Positions 25,755 to 34,245 of a DNA stretch of 64,000 nt are shown in pieces (position 1 is the stretch's first letter; each line of letters begins with the position of its first letter). Below the pieces are notes generated by a model that saw only the letters and a program-made list of their open reading frames with translations, was not told the DNA's origin and did no database searches. This DNA comes from Oscillospiraceae bacterium (GTDB lineage: Bacteria > Bacillota > Clostridia > Oscillospirales > Oscillospiraceae). Both the position numbers and the translations under genes were made by a program. The stretch spans positions 1 to 64,000 of the forward strand of contig JAGAQA010000003.1 of NCBI GenBank assembly GCA_017622995.1, read 5' to 3'.

Positions 25755-27140
25755 ATGACTGTTGAAGAACTGCGTGAATCCCTGCTCTGCAGCCCCAAGA
25801 ATGGCCTTCTGGAGCTGACAAGCGAGCAGCGTCAGGAAATGGAAGACTACTGCAAGCGCTATGCCGCCTTTATGGATGCCTGCAAGACGGAGCGGGAAGC
25901 CACCGCCTGGGCCACCCGGGAGGCAGAGGCACGGGGCTTTCGGCCCGCGGTGCCCGGTATGGAGGTAAAACCCGGCGATAAGATCTATCTGAACAACCGG
26001 GGCAAGAGCTTCCTGATTGCCGTTGTGGGTACGGAATCTCTGGCAAAGGGCGCCAATATCTGCGCTGCCCATGTGGATTCTCCCCGGCTGGATCTGAAGC
26101 CCCAGCCCCTGTATGAGGATTCCGAAATCGCCTTTGTCAAAACCCATTACTACGGCGGCATCAAAAAGTATCAGTGGACCTGTGTGCCCCTGGCCATTCA
26201 CGGCGTGGTCTGCAAGAAGGACGGCACGGAGGTAACCGTCACCATCGGTGAGGACGAGAGCGACCCCATTCTGGTGGTCTCTGACCTGCTGATCCACCTG
26301 TCCGCGGATCAGATGAAGAAGACCCTGGCAGAGGGAATTCTTGGCGAGCAGCTGAATGTGATCCTGGGCACCGAGCCCCTGGAGGGCGAGGGCGCGGATC
26401 TTGTGAAACTAAACATCATGCGCCTGCTGAACGAGAAGTACGGCATGGTGGAGGAAGACTTCCGCACCGCGGAGCTGACGGTTGTCCCTGCCGGCAAGTG
26501 CCGGGAGGTGGGCCTGGACCGGAGCCTGCTGGGTGCCTACGGCCACGATGACCGGGTTTGCGCCTATGCGGAGCTGGAAGCCCTGCTGAATCTGGAAACC
26601 CCCAGACACACCGCCGTGTGCATCCTGGCCGACAAGGAAGAGATCGGCTCCGTGGGCATCAGCGGTATGCAGAGCCATGCCTTTGAGTATTTCATGGAGA
26701 TCCTGTGCGACGGCCAGGGGGTAAAGCTTCGGGAGTGCTTTGCCAACTCCTTCTGCCTGTCCGCGGATGTTTCCAATGCCTTTGACCCCAACTTCCCCGA
26801 AACCTGCGACCGCCGGAACAACAGTCAGCTCAACTATGGCGTAGCCATCTGCAAATACACCGGCTCCCGGGGTAAGAGCGGCGCCTCCGATGCTTCCGCC
26901 GAGGCCATGCAGCACGTTCGCTCCACGCTGGACGCGGCGGGTGTCAAATGGCAGATTGCCACCCTGGGTAAGGTTGACCAGGGCGGCGGCGGTACGGTAG
27001 CCGCTTACATGGCAAACCGGAACATTGTGACCGTAGACGCAGGCGTGCCGGTGCTGTGCATGCACGCACCTATGGAGCTGGTCAGCAAGCTGGACTGCTT
27101 TGAAACCATGCTGGCCTGCCGGGCCATCTATCTGGCATAA
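25755..27140 (+). CDS. apeB: M18-family aminopeptidase
   Basis: Cytosolic dinuclear-zinc aminopeptidase (461 aa) of the M18 (aspartyl aminopeptidase) family. Metal and catalytic segments: CAAHVDSPRLDLKP (first zinc His and catalytic Asp), GAYGHDDRVCAY, LADKEEIGSVGISG (Glu pair), SADVSNAFDPNFPE, and the C-terminal MHAPMELVSK with the last zinc His. GGAGGAACAAT precedes the ATG. Followed by a hairpin terminator. Confidence 0.95.
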   Translation: MTVEELRESLLCSPKNGLLELTSEQRQEMEDYCKRYAAFMDACKTEREATAWATREAEARGFRPAVPGMEVKPGDKIYLNNRGKSFLIAVVGTESLAKGANICAAHVDSPRLDLKPQPLYEDSEIAFVKTHYYGGIKKYQWTCVPLAIHGVVCKKDGTEVTVTIGEDESDPILVVSDLLIHLSADQMKKTLAEGILGEQLNVILGTEPLEGEGADLVKLNIMRLLNEKYGMVEEDFRTAELTVVPAGKCREVGLDRSLLGAYGHDDRVCAYAELEALLNLETPRHTAVCILADKEEIGSVGISGMQSHAFEYFMEILCDGQGVKLRECFANSFCLSADVSNAFDPNFPETCDRRNNSQLNYGVAICKYTGSRGKSGASDASAEAMQHVRSTLDAAGVKWQIATLGKVDQGGGGTVAAYMANRNIVTVDAGVPVLCMHAPMELVSKLDCFETMLACRAIYLA

Positions 27141-27147
27141 GATTTAA

Positions 27148-27171
27148 GGGCCTTCCCAGACGGGAAGGCCC
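27148..27171 (+). terminator. Hairpin after apeB
   Basis: GGGCCTTCCC/GGGAAGGCCC with a 4-base loop, 7 bp after the stop. The T run is poor (TCATG). Confidence 0.6.
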
Positions 27172-27206
27172 TCATGCGTAATTGGAGAGAAAAGGGTGCT
27201 TTTATG

Positions 27207-27358
27207 AATTGACAATTGATAATGAACAATTGACAATTATGGTATCCCATAAATCAGTTAGGAAATCTGCCAAGTACACAGAAAACTTCCAGTTTCAGAA
27301 ATGTTTATTGATTCATCCCCGGAGGGGATTCCTCAATTGTCAACTGTCAATTGTCAAC
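27207..27358. repeat. 152-bp inverted-repeat element made of TTGACAATT units
   Basis: The left arm (27207-27238) holds near-tandem copies of AATTGACAATTGA. The right arm (27335-27358) holds the complementary units AATTGTCAACTGTCAATTG. The 96-bp centre has no ORF. The shape suggests a small non-autonomous or palindromic repeat inserted between apeB and the convergent xth. Confidence 0.6.
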
Positions 27359-27381
27359 TAAGATAAATCTTCCTTTTGCGT

Positions 27382-28134
27382 CTACAGGTCGATCTCCAGT
27401 TCCACCGGGCAGTGGTCGGAACCGAGGATTTCCGTGCGGATCACCGCATCCCGGATGTTTTCCTTCACCCGGTCCGATACCAGAAAGTAGTCAATGCGCC
27501 AGCCAGCGTTTTTGGCTCTGGCCTGGAACCGGTAGGACCACCAGGAATATTCAATCTTTTCCGGATACAGATACCGGTAGCTGTCCGTAAAGCCGCAGCT
27601 TAACAGCTCCTGAAAGGCCTGCCGCTCCTGAATGGAGTAGCCGGCGTTCTGTTCGTTGGCCTTGGGATTTTTCAGATCAATGGCGGTGGCCGCAACGTTC
27701 AGATCCCCGCAGATGATCACGGGCTTCCTTGCGTCCAGGCCTTTCAGATAGCCCCGGAAGGCTGCCTCCCAGACAAGCCGGTGGTCGATCCGTGCCAGCT
27801 CCTGCTGGGCGTTGGGTGTGTAGCAGGTGACGAGGAAAAAGCCCGGATATTCCAGGGTAATCAGCCGCCCTTCCGTGTCCAGCTCCGGGATGCCCAGCCC
27901 ATAGGTGACGGAAAGGGGCGGTTCCTTGGCAAAGATGGCGGTGCCGGAATACCCCTTTTTCTCAGCGGAATTCCAGAATTGGGTATAGCCCGGGGTATCC
28001 AGCTGAATCTGGCCGGGCTGAAGCTTGGTTTCCTGCAAACAGAAGAAATCTGCGTCCGCTTCCCGGAAAAATTCCGGAAACCCCTTGGTGACGCAGGCCC
28101 GCAGGCCGTTTACATTCCAGGAGATCAGTTTCAT
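27382..28134 (-). CDS. xth: Exodeoxyribonuclease III
   Basis: AP endonuclease / 3'-5' exonuclease of base-excision repair (250 aa). Marks: ISWNVNGLRA at the N-terminus, LQETKLQPGQ with the metal-binding Glu, the catalytic Tyr in CYTPNAQ, ICGDLNVAATAIDL with the Asp-Asn pair, and the C-terminal SDHCPVELEI. It is the last gene of the minus-strand block that starts with the response regulator, 12 bp after the lipoprotein gene. Confidence 0.96.
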   Translation of the reverse strand: MKLISWNVNGLRACVTKGFPEFFREADADFFCLQETKLQPGQIQLDTPGYTQFWNSAEKKGYSGTAIFAKEPPLSVTYGLGIPELDTEGRLITLEYPGFFLVTCYTPNAQQELARIDHRLVWEAAFRGYLKGLDARKPVIICGDLNVAATAIDLKNPKANEQNAGYSIQERQAFQELLSCGFTDSYRYLYPEKIEYSWWSYRFQARAKNAGWRIDYFLVSDRVKENIRDAVIRTEILGSDHCPVELEIDL

Positions 28135-28146
28135 AGGGAGATCCTC

Positions 28147-28638
28147 TCAATCGTTCTCTGTTTCGGTGGCGGATGTTTCCAGGGGGGAACTGTCGTCCTG
28201 AAAGATCAGGGCCCCCCGTTTTAATGTGAGCTGCCGGTCCCCACTGGAGATGATGACGGAGTCTGCGTCGCACAGGGAAAAGCAGGTCTGGGCCAGACAG
28301 GCTCCGGCAAAACTGAAGGAGATGTCGCTGAGCTGATTGCTCAGCGCGCTAAGCTGAATGGACAGCGTATCACCGGTCAGCTCCAGACTTTCCAGCCGCA
28401 CGCCGGAGGGGTAGATGGCCTCCAGCTCCTCGTCCTGAGGGCCCAGCAGATAGAGCCGCAGCAGATAGCTCAGATCCCGTTCCGTCACGTCCCGCTTTTC
28501 CCTGGCGACGGAGCCTTCGGAGACGCTGTAGATATAGTCCTTTTTGGGGTAGACGAAGAAGATGCCGCCGTCGTCCGCTTGGGAAGCACAGCCCCCCAGA
28601 AAAAGGACTGCCAGCATAAGACATAGCAAATGCTTCAT
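28147..28638 (-). CDS. GerMN-domain lipoprotein
   Basis: 163-aa lipoprotein with a signal peptide ending in FLGGC (Cys17). The body fits the GerMN domain found in the germination protein GerM and in lipoproteins encoded beside two-component systems: YLLRLYLLGPQDEELEAIYPSGVRL, then LSIQLSALSNQL. The ATGA overlap with the kinase stop shows translational coupling. It could monitor the cell wall outside the membrane; this is inference from context. Confidence 0.82.
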   Translation of the reverse strand: MKHLLCLMLAVLFLGGCASQADDGGIFFVYPKKDYIYSVSEGSVAREKRDVTERDLSYLLRLYLLGPQDEELEAIYPSGVRLESLELTGDTLSIQLSALSNQLSDISFSFAGACLAQTCFSLCDADSVIISSGDRQLTLKRGALIFQDDSSPLETSATETEND

Positions 28639-30005
28639 GTTTCGTCTACCTCCATGTCAAAGATGGGGAAGGTTACCGTAAATACGGTGCCGGAGCCGGG
28701 GGTGCTCTCTACCTGAATGTCACCCCGGTTCCGCTGGACGATGGCCCGCACAATGGCAAGTCCCAGTCCGCTGCCGCCGGTTTGACGGGACCGGGCTTTG
28801 TCCACCCGGTAGAACCGCTCAAAGATATGGTCCAAAGCATCCTCCGGGATCCCCACGCCGGTGTCGGCCACGGTGAGACGGGCAAAATCCTCGGTCCGAT
28901 CCACCCGGACGGTGACGCTGCCGTTGGTGCGGTTGTATTTGATGCCGTTTTCAATCAGGTTGAAGACGATCTGGTACAGGTCATCTTCCGTGATGAGAAC
29001 GGTGCTGTCCTGCTCCAGCTCTGCCAGGATTTCCACGGAAGAGCGCTCTGCCACAGGCCGCAGCATCCGCACCACCCGGTTGATGGTGGGGAAAATGCGG
29101 ATCAGCTCGCTCTCCGGCGGCTCCTGGATGTCCACCCTGGTAAGGGAGAGAAGCTTTGCCGTCATCCGGTTCAGCCGTTCCGCTTCGGAACCGATGTCCT
29201 CCACAAATTCCCGCATGGTTTCCGCGTCCATGTCATTTTGCAGGATGGAGTCCGTCAGCAGCTTAATGGATGCCAGGGGGGTTTTCAGCTCGTGGGAGGC
29301 ATCGGAAACAAACCGGCGGCGTTTTTCTTCGGAGGTTTGCAGCCGCTCGGTCAGGTCGTTGAATTCGTTTGCCAGTATGGTCAGCTCGTCATGGCCGCCG
29401 ACACTGACCTTTTGGTCATAGCTGCCCTTCTGAATGATGTGCATGGAGTTGAGAATTGCCCGCATCCGGTGGGAAAAATGCCGGGAATACAGCAGAGCAA
29501 AGAGAAATACCCCGATTTCCAGTATAACGGTAATGCGGGCGATGGTGTGCAGCAGCAGATCAATAACCGCACCCTGGGAGGTGTCGTATTCCGCCACATA
29601 CACGCAGCCGGCAATGGTCCCGTAGCTGATGATGGGGGTGGAGGCCCGGGAGATCATGGCGCCGTCATGATATTTCCAGGAGAATACATCGTTTCCGTGG
29701 CAGGCGCCCAGAATTTCCGGCAAAAGGGTGTAGCTGCCCAGCGAAGTGCCGGTGCTGTCATAGATGCACAGGCCCGACTGATCCGTAACAATGAGCCGGG
29801 AGGCCCGCAGACTTTCCAGCTGGCCCAAAACGTTGGAAACGGTGGAATTGTTCCAAACATCCAGAGTGGAAAGCTCGTCGGAGGCGAGCTGGCATTTTTC
29901 GATCATGGCGCTTTCCTTATTCTCGTAGAAAAGCCGCTGGCTCAGACGGGTGCACACCAGGTTCAGGGCGATCAGGACCACGGCGGTGATGACCACATAG
30001 GTCAT
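28635..30005 (-). CDS. Membrane sensor histidine kinase
   Basis: 456 aa. One transmembrane helix at the very N-terminus, an extracytoplasmic sensor region of about 130 residues, a second helix near 155-175, then HAMP, HisKA (DASHELKTPLASIKLL) and HATPase (NLIENGIKYN, DTGVGIPED, GGSGLGLAIV). ATG 30005 is the only canonical start but has no Shine-Dalgarno. The frame stays open upstream to inside the response-regulator gene and would add IRSYRTAQFHYA before the helix, so the real start may be a rare codon such as ATT. Pairs with the response regulator 40 bp upstream. Confidence 0.9.
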   Translation of the reverse strand: MTYVVITAVVLIALNLVCTRLSQRLFYENKESAMIEKCQLASDELSTLDVWNNSTVSNVLGQLESLRASRLIVTDQSGLCIYDSTGTSLGSYTLLPEILGACHGNDVFSWKYHDGAMISRASTPIISYGTIAGCVYVAEYDTSQGAVIDLLLHTIARITVILEIGVFLFALLYSRHFSHRMRAILNSMHIIQKGSYDQKVSVGGHDELTILANEFNDLTERLQTSEEKRRRFVSDASHELKTPLASIKLLTDSILQNDMDAETMREFVEDIGSEAERLNRMTAKLLSLTRVDIQEPPESELIRIFPTINRVVRMLRPVAERSSVEILAELEQDSTVLITEDDLYQIVFNLIENGIKYNRTNGSVTVRVDRTEDFARLTVADTGVGIPEDALDHIFERFYRVDKARSRQTGGSGLGLAIVRAIVQRNRGDIQVESTPGSGTVFTVTFPIFDMEVDET

Positions 30006-30045
30006 GGCGTAGTGGAACTGGGCGGTACGGTAGCTGCGAATATCC

Positions 30046-30726
30046 TTATTTGCTGAAATAGTACCCCACCCCCCACTTGGTCAGGATGTGCCTGGGTTCT
30101 GCCGGATTTTCCTCCAGCTTTTCGCGCAGACGCCGGATGTGGACATCCACGGTCCGGATGTCACTGCGGTACTCATAGGCCCAGATGGTATCCAGCAGCG
30201 CTTCCCGGGAGTAAACCCGGCCCGCGTTGCGCATCAGGAATTCAATGACATCAAACTCCTTGGCGGTGAGCACCACCAGTTCGCTCCCCTTATAGGCATT
30301 GCGGGCGTCCAGATCCAGAGTGATGTTGCCGCCCACCAGCCGGTTGCCCGCCTCTTTTTTCTCATTGCCACCGGTTCTGCGCAGCATAGCCCGGATGCGG
30401 GCCTTCAGCTCCAGAATGTTGAAGGGCTTGGTCAGGTAGTCATCCGCCCCGTGGTCAAAGCCTATGAGCTTGTCCATATCATCTGCCTTGGCGGTGAGCA
30501 GAATAATGGGCACATCAGAGAATTCACGGATTTTCCCGCAGGCGGTCAGACCGTCCATTACGGGCATCATCACGTCCAGCACCACCAGGTCCGGCGATTC
30601 GGATTTGGTCAGCTCCACGGCCTCCTGACCGTTGGAGCCGGTAATCACTTCATAGCCATCGCTTTTCAGATTGAAACGGATCCCCTTGACCAGCAGGGCC
30701 TCGTCGTCTACTACCAGAATCTTCAT
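30046..30726 (-). CDS. OmpR/PhoB-family response regulator
   Basis: 226 aa. The receiver domain covers residues 1-120 with phospho-acceptor Asp51 (VVLDVMMPVMDG), acidic pair VVDDEA and Lys in LLTAKADD. The winged-helix DNA-binding domain covers about 135-226 (LTAKEFDVIEFLMRN, RTVDVHIRRLREKL). It forms an operon with the kinase, a GerMN lipoprotein and xth. The divergent D,D-carboxypeptidase homologue may be a target, which suggests envelope control. Confidence 0.94.
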   Translation of the reverse strand: MKILVVDDEALLVKGIRFNLKSDGYEVITGSNGQEAVELTKSESPDLVVLDVMMPVMDGLTACGKIREFSDVPIILLTAKADDMDKLIGFDHGADDYLTKPFNILELKARIRAMLRRTGGNEKKEAGNRLVGGNITLDLDARNAYKGSELVVLTAKEFDVIEFLMRNAGRVYSREALLDTIWAYEYRSDIRTVDVHIRRLREKLEENPAEPRHILTKWGVGYYFSK

Positions 30727-30815
30727 AATGTGCCTCCTCCTGAATGAACGGGGAGAATATCCCCGGCAGCTGTAAACAAGCTGTGACTATTTTGGAAACA
30801 CCGTCCAGATGCGCA

Positions 30816-30844
30816 TTGACGGCGATTTGAAAAACTGTTATAAT
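30816..30844 (+). promoter_or_regulatory. Promoter of the D,D-carboxypeptidase homologue
   Basis: TTGACG (30816-30821), 17 bp, TATAAT (30839-30844) in the divergent region shared with the two-component operon. Confidence 0.75.
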
Positions 30845-30938
30845 CACAACACACGATTGTGAATGCGCTGCTTTCACGGTGATTATACACGAATTTTCCC
30901 TGCCGGACAACCCCGGCAGCAAAATATTAGGGGGAAAT

Positions 30939-32471
30939 ATGAAAAATTTGCTTTGCCTGCTGCTGGCATTGGCGCTGACTGTGGGCTGCCTGCCGCTGAG
31001 CACCTTTGGTGAGGACACAAACGGGTCTCCCATAGTGGATGACGCGCCTGCGCTCACGGAACCGGAGCCTGACCTTGCGGAGGATGCCCAGGCGCCTCAG
31101 ACGGATTTTGCCTTCGGAAGCGTATCTATTTTCAACGGCTGCCGGACCCTGGACGGTCAGGTGCCCCTGGCCGGTTCCGACCGAAAGCTGGAATCCGCCC
31201 AGAGCGCCATTGTATACGAGCGCAATACCAAAACCCTGGTCTATGCCTATAACCCGGATATGAAGCTTGCCCCCGGTTCCCTTTCCAAAATCATCACCGC
31301 TCTGGTGGTGGTGGAGCGTGTGCCGGATCTGGACGCTGTGGTTACGGTGGGCGCCGGTATTGCCTCCCGGATTCCCGGCGGCGCAACCTCTGCCAAGCTG
31401 AAAAGTGAAGAGCAGATGTCGGTTCGGGATCTGCTGCATTTGCTGATTTTGCAGAACGCGGCGGATGCCGCGGTTGCTCTGGCGGAATATGTTGCGGGCA
31501 CCCGTAGTGCCTTTGTAGACCTGATGAATCAGCGGGTCAAGCAGATCGGCTGCATCAATACCTCCTTTACGGATGTGCATGGTGTCGGCTCCGGCAACCA
31601 GTATACCACTGCCCGGGATATGATCCGCATTATGATGGAGGCTACGGAGAACCCCATCATGTTTGAACTGCTGTCCACCCAGAAATATACGGTGGAGGCG
31701 ACGAATCTTTCCGATAAGCGCACCTTTGCCTCTCTGAACTACCTGATGGAAACCACCATCGTGCCCAAATACAACTATAAGCAGGTTACCAGCGGCTTTG
31801 CCAGCTATTCCGCAAACACCGGCGCAAGTGTGGTGTGTACGGCTGACAGCTCTACGGAAACCAAACAGGGCCTCAACCTGGTGTGTGTCGTCATGGGCGC
31901 CACCCGTCAGTTCGCGGAGAACGGCTGGACGGTTAACAACTACGGTAACTTCGATGAAATGGTTGCCCTGCTGGAGTACGCCTATAAGAATTTCAAGGTC
32001 AACCGGGTGATTTATGAGGGAATGACCATGGAGGAATTCCCCGTAAGCGGCGGCAGCAATGATGCCGTCGGCGTTGCCGATGTGAACATCGATTCGGTGC
32101 TGCCCGCCAAGGCCCAGATGAAGAATCTGATCCGGAATGTGTCCGTGGTCAACGGCGGCCTGACGGCGCCGCTGAAGAAGGGGGACCTGATTGCCACCAT
32201 TGAGCTGTGGTATCAGAATTCCTGTATGATGGAAGCCCAGCTCCTGTGCCAGGAGGATGTGCGCGCCGCGGCGGACTCCGGCCTGACGGTCTACAGCGCC
32301 CTGGCACCCAAGGAGGAGGGGGAGCGCTCCGGCATTTCCAAGGCTGTTACCATTATCTGCGCGGTGATTCTTGTGCCGGTACTGAGCTATCTGGTCATCA
32401 ATTCCTATCTGCGCAGCCGTTACCGTGCTCGCCGCCGACGCCGGAGACAGGCAAGAAGAAGGAGCCGCTGA
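30939..32471 (+). CDS. D-Ala-D-Ala carboxypeptidase (PBP5-like) homologue with altered motifs
   Basis: 510-aa exported, membrane-anchored serine-peptidase S11 homologue. It has an N-terminal signal peptide, a catalytic fold at about 80-350, and a C-terminal transmembrane helix near 470-490 ending in an Arg-rich tail (RARRRRRRQARRRSR). Motif 1 is intact (S114-L-S-K117 in APGSLSKII). By my alignment, motif 2 (SxN) reads NAA at 173-175 and motif 3 (KTG) reads TSG at 284-286. Activity is therefore doubtful, and it may be a binding or regulatory protein. AGGGGGAAAT precedes the ATG. Divergent from a two-component system. Confidence 0.82.
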   Translation: MKNLLCLLLALALTVGCLPLSTFGEDTNGSPIVDDAPALTEPEPDLAEDAQAPQTDFAFGSVSIFNGCRTLDGQVPLAGSDRKLESAQSAIVYERNTKTLVYAYNPDMKLAPGSLSKIITALVVVERVPDLDAVVTVGAGIASRIPGGATSAKLKSEEQMSVRDLLHLLILQNAADAAVALAEYVAGTRSAFVDLMNQRVKQIGCINTSFTDVHGVGSGNQYTTARDMIRIMMEATENPIMFELLSTQKYTVEATNLSDKRTFASLNYLMETTIVPKYNYKQVTSGFASYSANTGASVVCTADSSTETKQGLNLVCVVMGATRQFAENGWTVNNYGNFDEMVALLEYAYKNFKVNRVIYEGMTMEEFPVSGGSNDAVGVADVNIDSVLPAKAQMKNLIRNVSVVNGGLTAPLKKGDLIATIELWYQNSCMMEAQLLCQEDVRAAADSGLTVYSALAPKEEGERSGISKAVTIICAVILVPVLSYLVINSYLRSRYRARRRRRRQARRRSR

Positions 32472-32472
32472 T

Positions 32473-33045
32473 ATGGAAAAGATGGACTGGGATACCCTGG
32501 AGCTGGCCTGCAGAAGCTGCACCCAGTGCGGCCTGTGTGCTACCCGTCACAATGTGGTGTTCGGTGTGGGAAACCGGGAGGCAAAGCTCCTGTTTGTGGG
32601 CGAAGGCCCCGGCGAGCAGGAGGATCTGCAGGGAATTCCCTTTGTGGGTCCCGCGGGAAAGCTGCTGGACGATATGCTGTCCATCATCGACCTGACCCGG
32701 GAGGACTGCTACATTGCCAATATCGTCAAATGCCGTCCGCCCAGGAACCGGGATCCCCAGCAGGAGGAGCAGGCCATGTGCTTTCCCTATCTGGACAATC
32801 AGATCGATTTGCTGGATCCCAAAATCATCGTCTGCCTGGGTAGGATTGCCGCTCAGAAGCTGATTGCCCCGGATTTCCGCATCACCAGCCAGCATGGCCA
32901 CTGGCTCTACCGCCAGGACCGTTGGTATATGGCCATGTATCACCCTTCCGCGCTGCTGCGGGATGTGTACAAACGTCCGGAAACCTTTGATGACCTGCTC
33001 TCCCTCCGGGAAAAACTCCGGGAATTGGGAATGCGCAAAGACTGA
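32473..33045 (+). CDS. Uracil-DNA glycosylase, family 4 (Fe-S)
   Basis: Removes uracil from DNA (190 aa). Active-site segments: LLFVGEGPGEQEDLQGIPF (motif A) and the C-terminal MYHPSALLR. The 4Fe-4S ligands are offered by the CRSCTQCGLC cluster at 13-22 and by VKCRPPRNRDP. Short spacing to the preceding gene suggests co-transcription. The start is the ATG two bases after the preceding stop, without a strong Shine-Dalgarno, consistent with coupling. Confidence 0.93.
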   Translation: MEKMDWDTLELACRSCTQCGLCATRHNVVFGVGNREAKLLFVGEGPGEQEDLQGIPFVGPAGKLLDDMLSIIDLTREDCYIANIVKCRPPRNRDPQQEEQAMCFPYLDNQIDLLDPKIIVCLGRIAAQKLIAPDFRITSQHGHWLYRQDRWYMAMYHPSALLRDVYKRPETFDDLLSLREKLRELGMRKD

Positions 33046-33048
33046 TGC

Positions 33049-33077
33049 TTGACTTTCTTGCCTGATTCGGCTATAAT
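33049..33077 (+). promoter_or_regulatory. Promoter of tRNA-Thr
   Basis: TTGACT (33049-33054), 17 bp, perfect TATAAT (33072-33077), 19 bp before the tRNA. Confidence 0.85.
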
Positions 33078-33095
33078 ATTCAGGTCCTGGCCAAT

Positions 33096-33171
33096 GCTAG
33101 TGTAGCACAGTCGGTAGTGCATCTCACTCGTAATGAGAAGGTCGCCTGTTCGAGTCAGGTCACTAGCTCCA
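33096..33171 (+). tRNA. tRNA-Thr (anticodon CGT)
   Basis: A 76-nt cloverleaf. Acceptor GCTAGTG/CACTAGC, D stem GCAC/GTGC, anticodon stem TCTCA/TGAGA with loop CTCGTAA (anticodon 33129-33131), 5-base variable loop, T stem GCCTG/CAGGT with TTCGAGT, discriminator T and encoded CCA. It reads ACG codons. It marks the left edge of an accessory region. Confidence 0.96.
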
Positions 33172-33173
33172 CA

Positions 33174-33208
33174 AAAACACCCGGTATCAACAAGATTCCG
33201 GGTGTTTT
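33174..33208 (+). terminator. Terminator of tRNA-Thr
   Basis: AAAACACCCGG pairs with CCGGGTGTTTT over a 13-base loop, starting three bases after CCA. Confidence 0.85.
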
Positions 33209-33232
33209 CAGAACTTTTCGGCATAGTATAAA

Positions 33233-33284
33233 CCCGCCCCGTTTAGCCGTGGCTACCATTTGGCTACCGGAGCGGGATTTTTTT
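33233..33284 (+). terminator. Second terminator-like hairpin after tRNA-Thr
   Basis: CCCGCCCCG/CGGAGCGGG (one mismatch) with a 26-base loop that holds a direct repeat TGGCTACC, followed by ATTTTTTT. It may be the 3' remnant of a lost gene, such as an integrase beside the tRNA, but no coding trace is readable. Confidence 0.55.
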
Positions 33285-33341
33285 AGGCGTGTTTTACCAG
33301 CGGTGTCGATTTGGTTACATTTCCGGTGGCGGTCGGCTGCC

Positions 33342-33902
33342 TTATGTGTCCAGATATTGCAGCAGCTCCATGAGCCACTGAGGGCGGCGGCTGCCTACGG
33401 TGCGAAGCTCCCCGTTCCGATACTCCGCCACCAGCACAAAGCCATTGTCATTGTCGTAGAACTCCGCTTCATCACAGAATGGGAGAACTTTTGCCACAGC
33501 CTCCCAGCGGCTCGCAAAGCGGCGAACCACATCATCATGTGGTATGTCATGCCCGCCACGTTTTACCCGGTTGGCAATCCGTGACAGGCTTTCTTCTGCG
33601 CTGTCCAGACCGATGTAGAACAGCCGGACGCGATAGCCCAAATCCCTGACTTGTTTTGCTGTGGCTTCCGTTTTTCGCCCGGAAAGGGTGGTTTCCTGCG
33701 TGAAGGAAATGCCTTTTTCGATGCACTCGTTGATCTTGCGCAAGGCTGCCTTGCCCCCAGCCAGAGCGTTCCCGCCCAGCTCAGCGGTGATCCTGTCCAC
33801 GTCCACGATCATGCCCAGGTCTGTGCTGCGCTCCTTCAGGACACCGGTAAAGCTGGACTTGCCCACACCGTTGACACCGCCAATAATGGTATAATTCTTC
33901 AT
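33342..33902 (-). CDS. Zeta-toxin-like P-loop kinase
   Basis: 186-aa protein of the zeta toxin family, which phosphorylates UDP-N-acetylglucosamine or related substrates and blocks wall synthesis. The P-loop GGVNGVGKSS is at residues 8-17. DVDRITAEL and a substrate-site FTQETTLSGR follow, then the lid arginines in LSRIANRVKRGGHDIPHDDV. The ATGA overlap with the upstream antitoxin gene shows coupling. It is smaller than streptococcal zeta (about 287 aa) but complete for the short chromosomal group. Confidence 0.85.
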   Translation of the reverse strand: MKNYTIIGGVNGVGKSSFTGVLKERSTDLGMIVDVDRITAELGGNALAGGKAALRKINECIEKGISFTQETTLSGRKTEATAKQVRDLGYRVRLFYIGLDSAEESLSRIANRVKRGGHDIPHDDVVRRFASRWEAVAKVLPFCDEAEFYDNDNGFVLVAEYRNGELRTVGSRRPQWLMELLQYLDT

Positions 33903-34105
33903 TCTGCGCCCTCCCCAGAGCTGTCACGCTCCATGGTCTCATTGATTGCCCGGTTAATAAAGGCGTTCAGGCTGCCGCCGTCTTTTTTGTTGGCGTGTGC
34001 CTGAATGATTTCTTTACGGCCTTTTGTTACCTTAACTTCTATGCGGTCATAGGACTTTTTCACATAGTTTGCCGCTGCCCGCTGCTGGGCCTTGGAGATT
34101 GACAC
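33899..34105 (-). CDS. Ribbon-helix-helix-like antitoxin of the zeta toxin
   Basis: 68-aa basic/acidic protein (VSISKAQQRAAANYVKKSYD, then RIEVKVTKGRKEIIQAHA and SLNAFINRAINETME). The last two segments fit the strand and helices of an Arc/CopG-like fold. It starts with GTG nine bases after AGGAGG. Antitoxin-before-toxin order and the 4-bp overlap support a toxin-antitoxin pair. This is not the epsilon-type antitoxin of classic epsilon-zeta systems. Confidence 0.75.
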   Translation of the reverse strand: MSISKAQQRAAANYVKKSYDRIEVKVTKGRKEIIQAHANKKDGGSLNAFINRAINETMERDSSGEGAE

Positions 34106-34245
34106 GATTTCGGCCTCCTGTTGCAGATAGTGCGGTGGCGGCTCAGAAACAAGCCTCCCTTTTCCAACATACCCCAATTATTGCATGAAAGTATAGTTAT
34201 AATACGGCATATATGATCGTCACTATATTTGCGCAGTATTCCATC

